The notes under the pieces are model-generated. The model saw only the letters and a program-made list of their open reading frames with translations. It was not told where the DNA came from and made no database searches. A stretch of DNA of 64,000 nucleotides from an uncultured SAR116 cluster alpha proteobacterium (lineage in GTDB: Bacteria; Pseudomonadota; Alphaproteobacteria; Puniceispirillales; Marisalimonadaceae): assembly GCA_902590245.1 (NCBI GenBank), contig CACIWG010000007.1, forward strand, positions 1 to 64,000, read 5' to 3'. Of this stretch, positions 1-8,113 are shown piece after piece. Every line of letters starts with the position of its first letter. The stretch's first letter is position 1. The translations under genes were made by a program, and so were the position numbers.

Positions 1-272
1 TCTTTATTAACTGAATCGGTTATTTTTGAATATAGATTTGAGACTGAAGGTTTAGTTTCGACATTAAGATCACTTTCTTTTAAAATATTAAATCTTTCTT
101 TTATAGCGTATTCACTAAGATAAATTGATCCTGAATTTGTCTTACCTCTTGACTCAATAAGATAATGCAAAATACCATTCATCTCTTTTTTGTCAACAAT
201 TGTATAAGTTAAATCATTGTTTTCTTTATTATATATAGATAAACCTACATCAATATCTTGCTTCTGAGCCAT
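1..272 (-). CDS. Hypothetical protein, 3' end cut by window edge
   Basis: An open frame on the minus strand starts at an ATG at 272 and runs off the left edge with no stop, giving about 90 residues. It begins MAQKQDIDVGLSIYNKEN. An AGAGG ribosome-binding site lies about six bases before the ATG. The visible part is hydrophilic, with no signal peptide or membrane segment, and I do not recognise the family. The gene is transcribed divergently from the winged-helix regulator at 375 across a 102-base gap that holds a small palindrome, so the two may share an operator. Confidence 0.7.
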   Translation of the reverse strand, partial: MAQKQDIDVGLSIYNKENNDLTYTIVDKKEMNGILHYLIESRGKTNSGSIYLSEYAIKERFNILKESDLNVETKPSVSNLYSKITDSVNK

Positions 273-334
273 GCATGCCTCTTAACTAATCAGATGATAG
301 TATAGTAAAATAGCATAATGTATTTGAAAATGTT

Positions 335-347
335 TCACGTTTCGTGA
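335..347. promoter_or_regulatory. Candidate operator palindrome between divergent genes
   Basis: TCACG-TTT-CGTGA is a perfect 5-3-5 inverted repeat, GC-richer than its surroundings. It lies 28 bases before the winged-helix regulator start and in the only gap shared with the divergent partial gene. This is a typical place for an autoregulatory site. Binding is inferred, not shown. Confidence 0.4.
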
Positions 348-374
348 TAATATTTAATGTGTTGGTAATTTATT

Positions 375-878
375 ATGGTATCTTTAAAACCTTTTAAACC
401 TGAAGAATATAAAAGCTTAATAGAAAAGAATTTTTCTGAAATTTGGTTTCAATTTCTTTATTTTGAGGTAATGCGTAGTAGAGATTGTGTAAAATTCATG
501 AAGAATAATCCTAATGGGTATTTAATTTTACAAGTGATTAGTTGGCATCATGGTTTAGTTTTATTGTCAGAGAACAAAAATCAAGATAGAAAAAATTTTG
601 TAAAAAGCTGGGAGGCAAGTGCTAAATCCAAAACAAAGCCAAATAAAAAGCTAACATACTCTTTGGTTTCAGAACTCACTGGTCTTAGCATAGAGACAAT
701 TAGAAGACAGGTAAAAAAATTAATTAATGATGGATGGGTATCTTACACTAAAAAAGAGGGAATCATTTACATACCTAACATTGATAAAGCTAAAGAAATG
801 ACGGAGAACTTAAATCCAAAAGAAATAGATAGATTTGTAAATCTTTTATCTAATATTGATAAAATTAGGTTTAGGTAA
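375..878 (+). CDS. Winged helix-turn-helix transcriptional regulator
   Basis: This 167-residue protein has no membrane segment. Residues about 92-135 read as a winged helix: an 'LVSELTGLSIETIRRQVKKL' recognition region followed by 'GWVSYTKKEGIIYI', the beta wing seen in MarR/Crp-type DNA-binding domains. The first 90 residues are not recognised and may sense a ligand or mediate dimerisation. The stop codon overlaps the next start (TAATG), so it is probably co-transcribed with the SDR and VOC genes and may regulate them. A palindrome at 335-347 is a candidate site for it. The fold is fairly clear; the target is unknown. Confidence 0.7.
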   Translation: MVSLKPFKPEEYKSLIEKNFSEIWFQFLYFEVMRSRDCVKFMKNNPNGYLILQVISWHHGLVLLSENKNQDRKNFVKSWEASAKSKTKPNKKLTYSLVSELTGLSIETIRRQVKKLINDGWVSYTKKEGIIYIPNIDKAKEMTENLNPKEIDRFVNLLSNIDKIRFR

Positions 879-1630
879 TGAATAATTCAGTTGTAGTTGT
901 TACAGGTGGTTCAGGAGGTATTGGTAAAGCGCTAATTAAAAAATATCTCCAGGAAGGCTCTTTTGTAATATCCGTTGATTTAGAAAACACTACTGATTTT
1001 AAAGATAAGAATTTTACTTTTTTTCAATGTAATGTTGAAGTTGAAAATGATATTGATGATTTATTTAAATTAATTTTAAAAAAGCATAGTAGGATTGACT
1101 ATTTTTTTTCAAATGCAGGGATTTTATCTTTAGGAGATGAAAACTCTAGTAATTTTCATTGGGAAAAAAATTGGAAACTGCATTTGATGAGTCATGTCTT
1201 TGTATCCAGAAAATTACTTCCTATATTTAAAAAACAAAATTTTGGTTATTTTTTAATAACTGCGTCTGCCGCAGGACTTTTGACTCACATTGATTCTATT
1301 ACCTATGCTGTAACAAAACATAGTACAATTGCATTTGCAGAATGGATAGCAATTAATAATAGGCAATCTAATTTCCATGTTTCAGTTATTTGTCCACAGG
1401 CTGTAAGAACAAATATGACAAAAGGAAGAGAAAAAGACGTTGCTTCTTTAGATGGAATGTTAGAACCTGATTTTTTAGTTGAAAAAATTCAAGAAGGGAT
1501 AGATGAGAGACAATTTTTAATATTACCTCATCCAGAAGTTCAAAATTATATTGAAAAAAAAACATCTAATTACGACAAATGGATAAGTGGTATGGCAAGA
1601 CTGAAACAAAAAATTGAGGATAATAAGTGA
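878..1630 (+). CDS. SDR family NAD(P)-dependent oxidoreductase
   Basis: This is a 250-residue classical short-chain dehydrogenase/reductase. The cofactor motif TGGSGGIG is at residues 9-16, with Asp34 at the end of beta-2 favouring NAD. The NAG motif is at 79-81, the catalytic Ser at about 130 (TASAAG), and Tyr143/Lys147 form YxxxK (YAVTK). The substrate cannot be read from sequence. It shares one base with the upstream regulator gene and four (GTGA) with the downstream VOC gene, so the three form a likely operon for oxidation or reduction of a small hydroxy or keto compound. Confidence 0.9.
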   Translation: MNNSVVVVTGGSGGIGKALIKKYLQEGSFVISVDLENTTDFKDKNFTFFQCNVEVENDIDDLFKLILKKHSRIDYFFSNAGILSLGDENSSNFHWEKNWKLHLMSHVFVSRKLLPIFKKQNFGYFLITASAAGLLTHIDSITYAVTKHSTIAFAEWIAINNRQSNFHVSVICPQAVRTNMTKGREKDVASLDGMLEPDFLVEKIQEGIDERQFLILPHPEVQNYIEKKTSNYDKWISGMARLKQKIEDNK

Positions 1631-2025
1631 AATTGGATAAAATTGATCATGTTGTAATTACGGTCAAAGATTTAAATAAAACAATTGACTTTTATACAAA
1701 CATATTAGGAATGAAATTAGAAAAATCTTCATCTTCTTCAAAAAACAATCAAATTAGATACGCCGTGAGTTTTGGTTCTCAAAAAATTAATATTCATGAA
1801 GAAAAAAAACCTCTCAAACCTAATGCATTTAATCCATCCTCAGGATCAATGGATATCTGTTTTATCTCACATAATAAGATTAATGATTGGATGCATCACT
1901 TGGAAAAAAAAGGAATAAATGTTGAAATTGGACCTGAGAAAAAAACTGGTGCTTTAGGTCCTATTTTATCTATATATATTAGAGATCCAGATTTTAATTT
2001 AATTGAAATATCTAACCAACTATAA
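1627..2025 (+). CDS. VOC family protein (glyoxalase/dioxygenase fold)
   Basis: The 132-residue protein is a single vicinal-oxygen-chelate domain with two beta-alpha-beta-beta-beta modules. Residues 6-26 (IDHVVITVKDLNKTIDFYT) are the standard first module, with His8 as a likely metal ligand. The second module ends in the family's metal-binding glutamate (NLIEIS). It resembles the small stand-alone group often labelled 'virulence-associated VOC' proteins. The start is GTG, overlapping the SDR stop by four bases. It is the third gene of the regulator-SDR-VOC operon and converges on the dehydrogenase at 2028 with only two bases between stops. The exact reaction is unknown. Confidence 0.85.
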   Translation: MKLDKIDHVVITVKDLNKTIDFYTNILGMKLEKSSSSSKNNQIRYAVSFGSQKINIHEEKKPLKPNAFNPSSGSMDICFISHNKINDWMHHLEKKGINVEIGPEKKTGALGPILSIYIRDPDFNLIEISNQL

Positions 2026-2027
2026 TT

Positions 2028-3098
2028 TTAGATTGATTTCATAATAGCGTCACCACATTCATTTGTATTAGCATTGCCACCTAAATCTCTAGTTCTGTTT
2101 TCCTGTTTAGATATTGTAGATTCAATTTTCTTGATAATGTGATCATGTGCATCTTTGTATCCAAAATAATCTAACATCATGGCGCCAGCCCAAATTTGTC
2201 CAATAGGATTTGCAATATTTTGTCCGGCAATATCAGGTGCAGATCCATGAACTGGTTCGAATAAAGATGGAAAATTTTTTTCTGGATTAATATTTCCTGA
2301 AGGAGCAACGCCTATAGTGCCAGTGCATGCGGGTCCTAAGTCAGATAAAATATCACCAAACAGATTTGATCCTACAACGACATTAAACTTTTCTGGATTT
2401 AAAACAAAATGAGCACATAAAATGTCAATGTGATATTTATCAAATTTAACTTCAGGAAAATTTTTTGATATTTTTTCAACTCTCTCATCCCAGTAAGGCA
2501 TCGTAATTGAGATACCGTTGGATTTTGTAGCTGAAGTTAAATGTTTTCTTTTTGTTTGCTTTGCTAGGTTAAAAGCAAATTTTAAAACTCTATCCACTCC
2601 AATTTTCGTCATTATAGTTTCTTGGACAACAAATTCTCTTTCAGTGTTAGGAAACATTTTTCCGCCAATAGATGAGTATTCTCCTTCAGTATTTTCTCTA
2701 ACAATATAGAAGTCAATATCGCCTGGATTTTTATTAGCTAATGGAGAGGGAACCCCAGGCATTAATTTGACAGGTCTTAAGTTAACATATTGATCAAATT
2801 CTCTTCTAAACTTCAGAAGTGACCCCCATAAAGAAATATGATCTGGGATTTTATCTGGCCAACCTACAGCTCCAAAAAAAATAGCGTCATGATTTAAAAT
2901 TTTTTCCTTCCAATTATCAGGCATCATTTGACCATGCTTTTCATAATAATCATAGGAACTAAAATCAAATTCTTCAAAATTTAAATTAATATTAAATTTC
3001 TCAGATACTTTTTTAAGAACTTTTATGCCTTCAGGCATAACTTCTTTTCCAATTCCATCACCTGCAATGACGGCAATATTAAATCTATTTTTTTTCAT
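2028..3098 (-). CDS. Tartrate/D-malate dehydrogenase-type beta-decarboxylating dehydrogenase
   Basis: The 356-residue protein belongs to the isocitrate/isopropylmalate dehydrogenase family. Seen are GDGIG (13-17), an arginine-rich substrate segment (LLKFRREFDQYVNLRP, 94-109), VRENTEGEYS (133-142), Lys192, Asp225, GDILSDLG (248-255) and EPVHGSAPDIAG (from 281). The 'KFRREFDQYVNLRPVKL' context and the length fit tartrate dehydrogenase/decarboxylase or D-malate dehydrogenase (TtuC/DmlA) better than LeuB, so a C4 hydroxy-dicarboxylate is the likely substrate with NAD and a divalent metal. The NIPSNAP gene lies 21 bases upstream on the same strand. The family is firm; the substrate is inferred. 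Confidence 0.85.
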   Translation of the reverse strand: MKKNRFNIAVIAGDGIGKEVMPEGIKVLKKVSEKFNINLNFEEFDFSSYDYYEKHGQMMPDNWKEKILNHDAIFFGAVGWPDKIPDHISLWGSLLKFRREFDQYVNLRPVKLMPGVPSPLANKNPGDIDFYIVRENTEGEYSSIGGKMFPNTEREFVVQETIMTKIGVDRVLKFAFNLAKQTKRKHLTSATKSNGISITMPYWDERVEKISKNFPEVKFDKYHIDILCAHFVLNPEKFNVVVGSNLFGDILSDLGPACTGTIGVAPSGNINPEKNFPSLFEPVHGSAPDIAGQNIANPIGQIWAGAMMLDYFGYKDAHDHIIKKIESTISKQENRTRDLGGNANTNECGDAIMKSI

Positions 3099-3119
3099 AA
3101 ATATCCATTTCTGTCATTA

Positions 3120-3428
3120 TTAAACCCATGGAGCTTGGGTCATCAATTTATTTTCCTGATTTAAGACTAAAGGTCTAAACTTAGCAGCAAATTTAATAAA
3201 ATCTTCATCTGAGAAAATCTGTTTCCATAATCTTCTTCTCTCATTATCATCCTCAAATTTCCAAATGTGGATAATTTGGTTTAAAGCACCAATGTCTCCA
3301 AGGTAATAATTTATTAAGTTTTTTTTAAATTTATTTATCCAAGGAGTTCCTAATTCTTTATATATTTCAGATGCTTCTTGGATTTTTCCTACAAAAAGAG
3401 TATATGTTCTTAGCTCATAGATTGCCAT
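3120..3428 (-). CDS. NIPSNAP family protein
   Basis: This 102-residue protein consists of one NIPSNAP (dimeric alpha-beta barrel) domain. It opens with MAIYELRTYTL, has the conserved 'IIHIWKFEDDNERRRLW' stretch in the middle, and ends with the usual 'FRPLVLNQENKLM' segment. The biochemical role of bacterial members is not established; some sit beside catabolic genes, as here upstream of the dehydrogenase at 2028. A GGATAAAA-like stretch precedes the start. It is divergent from the lactate dehydrogenase at 3516. Confidence 0.85.
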   Translation of the reverse strand: MAIYELRTYTLFVGKIQEASEIYKELGTPWINKFKKNLINYYLGDIGALNQIIHIWKFEDDNERRRLWKQIFSDEDFIKFAAKFRPLVLNQENKLMTQAPWV

Positions 3429-3515
3429 TTTATCCTCTATAATTTAGTTAATTTGAACTTGTAATGAGTTGTAAATAAGATAATTTATTAATATCAATTA
3501 AGCAACGAGAAACAT

Positions 3516-4670
3516 ATGGATATTTTAGAAATTAAGGATCTTGAAAAATTAGCCAAAAAAAGAGTTCCAAAAATGTTTTTTGATTATGTTAACTCAGGCT
3601 CATGGACAGAAACAACATACAATAAAAATGTAAGCGACTATTCTAAAATTAAACTTAGGCAAAGAGTTGCTGTTGATATGACTAATAGAAAATTAAATAC
3701 AAAATTAGTTAATCAAGATGTTTCAATGCCAGTAGCAATTGCTCCAACAGGCTTAACAGGTATGCAGAGAGCTGACGGAGAAATTTTAGCAGCTCAAGCA
3801 TGTGAAGAATTTGGTATACCCTATACTTTATCAACTATGAGTGTATGTTCTATTGAAGAAGTTGCTAAGCATACAAAAAAACCTTTTTGGTTTCAGCTTT
3901 ATGTAATGAGAGATAAAAAGTTTATGGAAAGATTGATAGAAAGAGCTGATAAAGCTGGATGTAGTGCATTAGTTTTAACACTAGATTTACAAATTCTAGG
4001 ACAGAGGCATAAAGACATACGAAATGGATTGTCTACACCACCTAAATTTACTCCAAAGCATATCTATCAAATGGTTACTAGACCAAAATGGTGTTTTGAA
4101 ATGTTGCAAACAAAAAATAGATCATTTGGCAATATAGTTGGACATGTTGATGGAGTTTCAGATTTAAGGTCATTAGGCTCTTGGACTTCTGAACAATTTG
4201 ACCCTAAACTAGATTGGAATGAAATTGAATGGATCAGAAAAAAATGGAAGAAAAAGCTTATACTCAAAGGTATATTAGACAGTGAAGATGCTATAATTGC
4301 ATCTAAAACAGGTGCAGATGCTATAATTGTTTCAAATCACGGTGGTCGTCAACTTGACGGTGCTCCTTCATCAATCAAAGTTTTACCTGAAATAGTTGAT
4401 GCAGTAGGAAGAAAAATTGAAATTCATATTGATGGTGGTATTAGATCTGGACAAGATGTTGTCAAAGCTCTGTGTTTAGGAGCAAAAGGGGTTTATATAG
4501 GAAGAGCATTTCTTTATGGTTTAGGAGCTATGGGGAAAAAAGGTGTTTTCAAATCATTAGACATAATTAAAAATGAACTTGATAAGACTATGGCTTTTTG
4601 TGGGAGAAAAAGCGTGGAAAATTTAGATAAATCAAATCTATATGTAGAAAAACCTTATAGCAATTATTAA
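3516..4670 (+). CDS. lldD: FMN-dependent alpha-hydroxy-acid dehydrogenase (L-lactate dehydrogenase type)
   Basis: The 384-residue TIM-barrel flavoprotein oxidises 2-hydroxy acids such as L-lactate, passing electrons to quinone or oxygen. It shows an aromatic FMN-domain N-terminus, FQLYV with the active-site Tyr129, Lys251, the catalytic SNHGGRQLDGAPSS block (His275, Arg278), the phosphate-binding DGGIRSG (306-312) and GR at 329-330. Its length matches LldD and related hydroxy-acid oxidases. Whether lactate, glycolate or another acid is the substrate cannot be decided from sequence alone. It is transcribed singly, and its stop overlaps the convergent esterase stop by four bases. Confidence 0.88.
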   Translation: MDILEIKDLEKLAKKRVPKMFFDYVNSGSWTETTYNKNVSDYSKIKLRQRVAVDMTNRKLNTKLVNQDVSMPVAIAPTGLTGMQRADGEILAAQACEEFGIPYTLSTMSVCSIEEVAKHTKKPFWFQLYVMRDKKFMERLIERADKAGCSALVLTLDLQILGQRHKDIRNGLSTPPKFTPKHIYQMVTRPKWCFEMLQTKNRSFGNIVGHVDGVSDLRSLGSWTSEQFDPKLDWNEIEWIRKKWKKKLILKGILDSEDAIIASKTGADAIIVSNHGGRQLDGAPSSIKVLPEIVDAVGRKIEIHIDGGIRSGQDVVKALCLGAKGVYIGRAFLYGLGAMGKKGVFKSLDIIKNELDKTMAFCGRKSVENLDKSNLYVEKPYSNY

Positions 4671-5611
4671 TTGATCTGGATTATTTTTTTAATCGCTTTA
4701 CTAGCTTCATTTATGCAATCAATTGATGTAGGTAAGCTTACTATATTACTTACAAAAGCATGCATCTGTCCTTCATAAACTTTATAATATACCTCGTTTT
4801 CAAAAGATTTTAGTCTTTTCATAAGAGCGTATCCTTCATCAACAAGCGGGTCTAATCCTGCTCCATAAATATAAGTAACGGGCATTCCATAAAAATCTGA
4901 ATAGAGTAAAGGTGATATTTTCCAATTAGTAATTTCATCATTTTTATTCAAATAATGATCAGCAAAATAATCTAAAGTTGATTTTTTAACAATTAGTCCT
5001 TCTAAATTTATGCTCATAGATGGTCTTGACATTGTAAAGTCAACCCATGGATAAAAAAGTATTTGTCCAATAATTTTTGGGAGTTTTTTTTCTTTTGAAA
5101 GAATTGCTACAATTAATGCTAAATTTCCTCCAGCACTATCACCACAAACTACAACCTTTTTTTTATCAAATTTAATTTGTTTATTGTTTTCAAAAATATA
5201 ATTTACAGCATTTATTGAATCTTCTAAAGAACATGGAAATTTATATTCTGGTGCTAAAGAATAATCTACAGCAATTAATTTACATTCAGATTTTTTGGTT
5301 AGATGTCTGCATAGTAAATCATGACTATCAAGATCACCCATAACAAAACCACCACCATGAAAAAAAATAATTAAAGGTTGATTATCATCATCATTTTTAT
5401 TTGAATATATTCTGAGCTTGAGTTTTCTACTTTCACTTTTTATTGTAAATTCATTTATATGATTAATTTGAACTTGATGTTCAGTAGGAACTGCAGCCAT
5501 GGAAGCCCTTATTTCTCTTAATTCTATTGGGGTAAGATTCTCGACTTCAGGCACATTGTTTTCAAGCCTTAATTTAATAAACTGTTTTGTATCATTATCT
5601 ACTTTCATCAT
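4667..5611 (-). CDS. Alpha/beta hydrolase, hormone-sensitive-lipase-type esterase
   Basis: This 314-residue family-IV esterase carries the oxyanion HGGG motif at residues 85-88 (FFHGGGFVMGD) and the nucleophile elbow GDSAG at 157-161 (Ser159). The acid is probably the Asp in GAGLDPLVDEG, and the His is in the late 'GQMHAF' segment. There is no signal peptide, so it is cytoplasmic and likely cleaves short acyl esters. The start has two adjacent ATG codons; either could be used. It converges with lldD with a four-base overlap and is divergent from the metal exporter at 5717. Confidence 0.88.
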   Translation of the reverse strand: MMKVDNDTKQFIKLRLENNVPEVENLTPIELREIRASMAAVPTEHQVQINHINEFTIKSESRKLKLRIYSNKNDDDNQPLIIFFHGGGFVMGDLDSHDLLCRHLTKKSECKLIAVDYSLAPEYKFPCSLEDSINAVNYIFENNKQIKFDKKKVVVCGDSAGGNLALIVAILSKEKKLPKIIGQILFYPWVDFTMSRPSMSINLEGLIVKKSTLDYFADHYLNKNDEITNWKISPLLYSDFYGMPVTYIYGAGLDPLVDEGYALMKRLKSFENEVYYKVYEGQMHAFVSNIVSLPTSIDCINEASKAIKKIIQIN

Positions 5612-5681
5612 GTTAATAATAAAGAAATATTTGAAAATTTATATATAAAAAAAGTTAGACAAGACTAAAAATGTTAGGTTA

Positions 5682-5710
5682 TTGACTTTTAGTAAGCTTT
5701 AACCAATATT
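5682..5710 (+). promoter_or_regulatory. Candidate sigma70-type promoter of the 10-TM exporter
   Basis: TTGACT at 5682-5687 and AATATT at 5705-5710 are separated by exactly 17 bases. The -35 matches 5/6 and the -10 matches 4/6. A start about seven bases downstream would fall on the A of the ATG at 5717, implying a leaderless message; no Shine-Dalgarno sequence is present there. Flanking copies ACTAAAA (5664-5670) and TTTTAGT (5687-5693) form an inverted repeat around the -35 that could be an operator. Confidence 0.4.
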
Positions 5711-5716
5711 AAGACT

Positions 5717-6910
5717 ATGTCAATTTTTAATCCAAGATTTAATGAGTTAACACAACCAATTTTAATTAAATATCAGTTAATAGCTACTTATATTTTATTA
5801 TCATTTTGCATTCTTGGTTATTTCAATTTAGATAATGAGGTTCTAAATATTATTCAAAGTTCTGTAGCTGATGCTTATATAGCAGTTTCAAGTTTTGTGG
5901 CAGGTACTTTGTTAATATTCTATTCATTAGAAAAGTTTCTCAATTTTGATATTGGTGTGTTTTTAAAAAAACATCCTAAATTAGAAATTGTAGGTTGTTC
6001 ATTTCTTGGTGCTTTACCAGGTTGTGGTGGAGCCATTATAGTAATGACACAATATACAAGAGGAAAAATATCTTTTGGATCTGTTGTAGCCACTCTAACA
6101 GCAACAATGGGTGATGCAGCATTTCTTCTCATTGCAAAAAAACCATTAATTGGATTATTTGTTCTTTTAACTGGTTTCTTTGTTGGTATTGTTTCAGGCA
6201 TTTTAGTAAATCTATTACATGGTAAATTTTTTCTCAAATTAACGGGATGCCAAGTTATTAAAAGATATGCATCAACTTCAAAAAAATATAAGCAATCCAA
6301 GAATTTAGAAAACCTATGGTTGTTTTTTATGTTTCCAGGTATTTTAATTGGTATTTTAAGCGCTTTTCAGATTGATCTTAATTCTGTTTTTACAAATCGT
6401 TTTGTAAAAGATCCTGTTTCACTCTTTGGGTTTGTTGCTGGTTCTCTATGTTTTTTTATGTGGTTGTTACCTCTTTTGCACGGATATAAAATCCATATAT
6501 CAGATAACAATGATACTGTAAAATATAGAACTATTAGTGATACCAACTTTGTAACTGGCTGGGTTATTTTGGCTTTTTTGGCATTTGAATTAAGTGTTCA
6601 TTTTTCAAATATTGATCTTTCAATTATTTTTAATACTTATTTATATTTTGTACCTTTAATCTCAATTTTGATTGGGCTTCTTCCCGGATGTGGACCTCAA
6701 ATTTTAGTTACGACAATGTATTTAAGTGGTGTTATTCCATTATCTGCTCAATTAGGTAACGCTATTTCTAATGATGGAGATGCTTTATTTCCAGCAATTG
6801 CTATACATCCAAAAGCTGCATTAATTGCTACACTTTATTCTTCTATACCAGCTTTTATAATTAGTTATTTATATTTGTTTATATTTGAGGCTAATATTTT
6901 TTGGTTTTAA
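5717..6910 (+). CDS. Putative 10-TM heavy-metal (manganese-type) exporter, ArsP_2-like
   Basis: The 397-residue protein is highly hydrophobic with about ten membrane segments. It is built as two related halves, each with a proline-glycine-cysteine signature: GALPGCGG at 98-105 followed by MGDAAFLLIA, and GLLPGCGPQ near residue 322 followed by SNDGDALFPA. This duplicated PGCG/GD pattern is typical of the family annotated as a putative 10TM heavy-metal exporter or 'putative manganese transporter'. The paired Cys and Asp residues in membrane segments suggest metal or oxyanion passage. It stands alone and is followed by the unrelated GAF gene. The substrate is inferred from the family name only. 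Confidence 0.75.
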   Translation: MSIFNPRFNELTQPILIKYQLIATYILLSFCILGYFNLDNEVLNIIQSSVADAYIAVSSFVAGTLLIFYSLEKFLNFDIGVFLKKHPKLEIVGCSFLGALPGCGGAIIVMTQYTRGKISFGSVVATLTATMGDAAFLLIAKKPLIGLFVLLTGFFVGIVSGILVNLLHGKFFLKLTGCQVIKRYASTSKKYKQSKNLENLWLFFMFPGILIGILSAFQIDLNSVFTNRFVKDPVSLFGFVAGSLCFFMWLLPLLHGYKIHISDNNDTVKYRTISDTNFVTGWVILAFLAFELSVHFSNIDLSIIFNTYLYFVPLISILIGLLPGCGPQILVTTMYLSGVIPLSAQLGNAISNDGDALFPAIAIHPKAALIATLYSSIPAFIISYLYLFIFEANIFWF

Positions 6911-6963
6911 AAATAATATATAAATAATTTTTTGTTTATTCAAAATGTTGTTAATATTACCTA

Positions 6964-7800
6964 ATGAATAGTGACAAATATATCTCAGATTATAAACCAG
7001 CACCAATTGCCAGTAATGAAAACCAAAGATTGGAAGCTGTAAAAAGAACAGGCGCCATGTATTTGGATCAGGATGAACTTTATGATGTATATTGTTATTT
7101 AGCAAAAGAGATTACAGGATGTCCAGTAAGTTGGACTGGCCTAATAGATAGCGAAAATCAATATTGCTTAGCAAGTGATGGATTTCCTGAAGACACATCA
7201 AAAAAAATACCAAGAAAACAAACTTTTTGCCAATATGCTCTTGATAAAACAGAGCCTTTAATAATACAAAATATGGAAACTGATTTAACCTTTAAAAATC
7301 ATCCATTAGTTAAAGAAGGGATCGTTAAATTTTATGCAGCCTTTCCAATAGTAACATCTGATGGTTATACTTTAGGAACGCTATGTGTAAGTGGTGATAA
7401 AGAGGTCGAACTAACTAAAAACCAAATTAAATCACTTAAAAGTTTGTCTAGAAAAATGGCTTATCAATTAGAAATACAAGAAAATTTTAGAAATAAAAGT
7501 GCTGAAAATTTAATTCAAATTATAGATAAAATTTCACAGCATGTAGAAAATTTAAATATCACTAATTTAAAAACAATTTTAAAATTTTTTTCAGATCAAA
7601 CTATTGATAATATTGAAAAAAACTATTTGTCAAAAATTAATTTAATAAAAGAATCTGCTGAAGAATTTGAAATTACAGATTTTGGTAATAAATTAAAAAG
7701 TGAACTATCTCTAGATAAGGGTATATTAAAGAGAGTAAAAAATTTATCAAACAATGAAAACGATTTAGATAATTTATTTAACGAAATTAGGAATAATTAA
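6964..7800 (+). CDS. GAF domain-containing protein
   Basis: This 278-residue soluble protein carries a GAF domain at about residues 27-170. It is recognised by 'ETGCPVSWTGLID'-like strands, the conserved 'KQTFCQYALDKTEPLIIQN' segment and 'YAAFPIVTSDGYTLGTLCV'. The remaining 110 residues are charged and helical and look like a coiled-coil output or dimerisation region, with no kinase, cyclase or DNA-binding domain. It may be a small-molecule or redox sensor acting through a partner. The stop overlaps the next ATG by one base (TAATG), tying it to the unknown 103-residue protein. Confidence 0.85.
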   Translation: MNSDKYISDYKPAPIASNENQRLEAVKRTGAMYLDQDELYDVYCYLAKEITGCPVSWTGLIDSENQYCLASDGFPEDTSKKIPRKQTFCQYALDKTEPLIIQNMETDLTFKNHPLVKEGIVKFYAAFPIVTSDGYTLGTLCVSGDKEVELTKNQIKSLKSLSRKMAYQLEIQENFRNKSAENLIQIIDKISQHVENLNITNLKTILKFFSDQTIDNIEKNYLSKINLIKESAEEFEITDFGNKLKSELSLDKGILKRVKNLSNNENDLDNLFNEIRNN

Positions 7801-8111
7801 TGTTTGGGAAAATCTTAAATTTTAGATTTCCATCAGTTAGTGAGGCAAAGCTAGCAGCTTCATTTTGTTCTGAAAAGTTTGGTTCAAAAATATCTGATTA
7901 TAATATCATTGGTCTTAACATATTTATCAGTCAGTTAGGAGATCTTAATGTTTCAATTAAATTTGAAAACTCAAATGCGCTTAATAAATTCGAAACTAAC
8001 TATGAAGAGATAATCTCAGATTTAAAAAAGAGTTTAGCTTTTAAAGAAAATAATTTTGTTGGTGTTTGTGCATATACGTATGAAAAAGAAGCAACTCTTA
8101 CAGAGAATTAG
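7800..8111 (+). CDS. Hypothetical protein (103 aa)
   Basis: This is a small soluble protein with alternating strand and helix character, no signal peptide and no membrane segment. It begins MFGKILNFRFPSVSEAKL and includes 'DYNIIGLNIFISQLGDLNV'. I do not recognise it. It overlaps the GAF gene by one base and is followed by the dehalogenase-like gene after two bases, so all are probably translated from one message. An interaction with the GAF protein is possible but unsupported by sequence. Confidence 0.7.
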   Translation: MFGKILNFRFPSVSEAKLAASFCSEKFGSKISDYNIIGLNIFISQLGDLNVSIKFENSNALNKFETNYEEIISDLKKSLAFKENNFVGVCAYTYEKEATLTEN

Positions 8112-8113
8112 TA

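Noticed and set aside
2518-2709. Short plus-strand frame inside the tartrate/D-malate-type dehydrogenase gene
   Set aside because: It is fully antisense to a well-conserved gene, with no independent start signal; the same applies to the other long antisense frames in the window.
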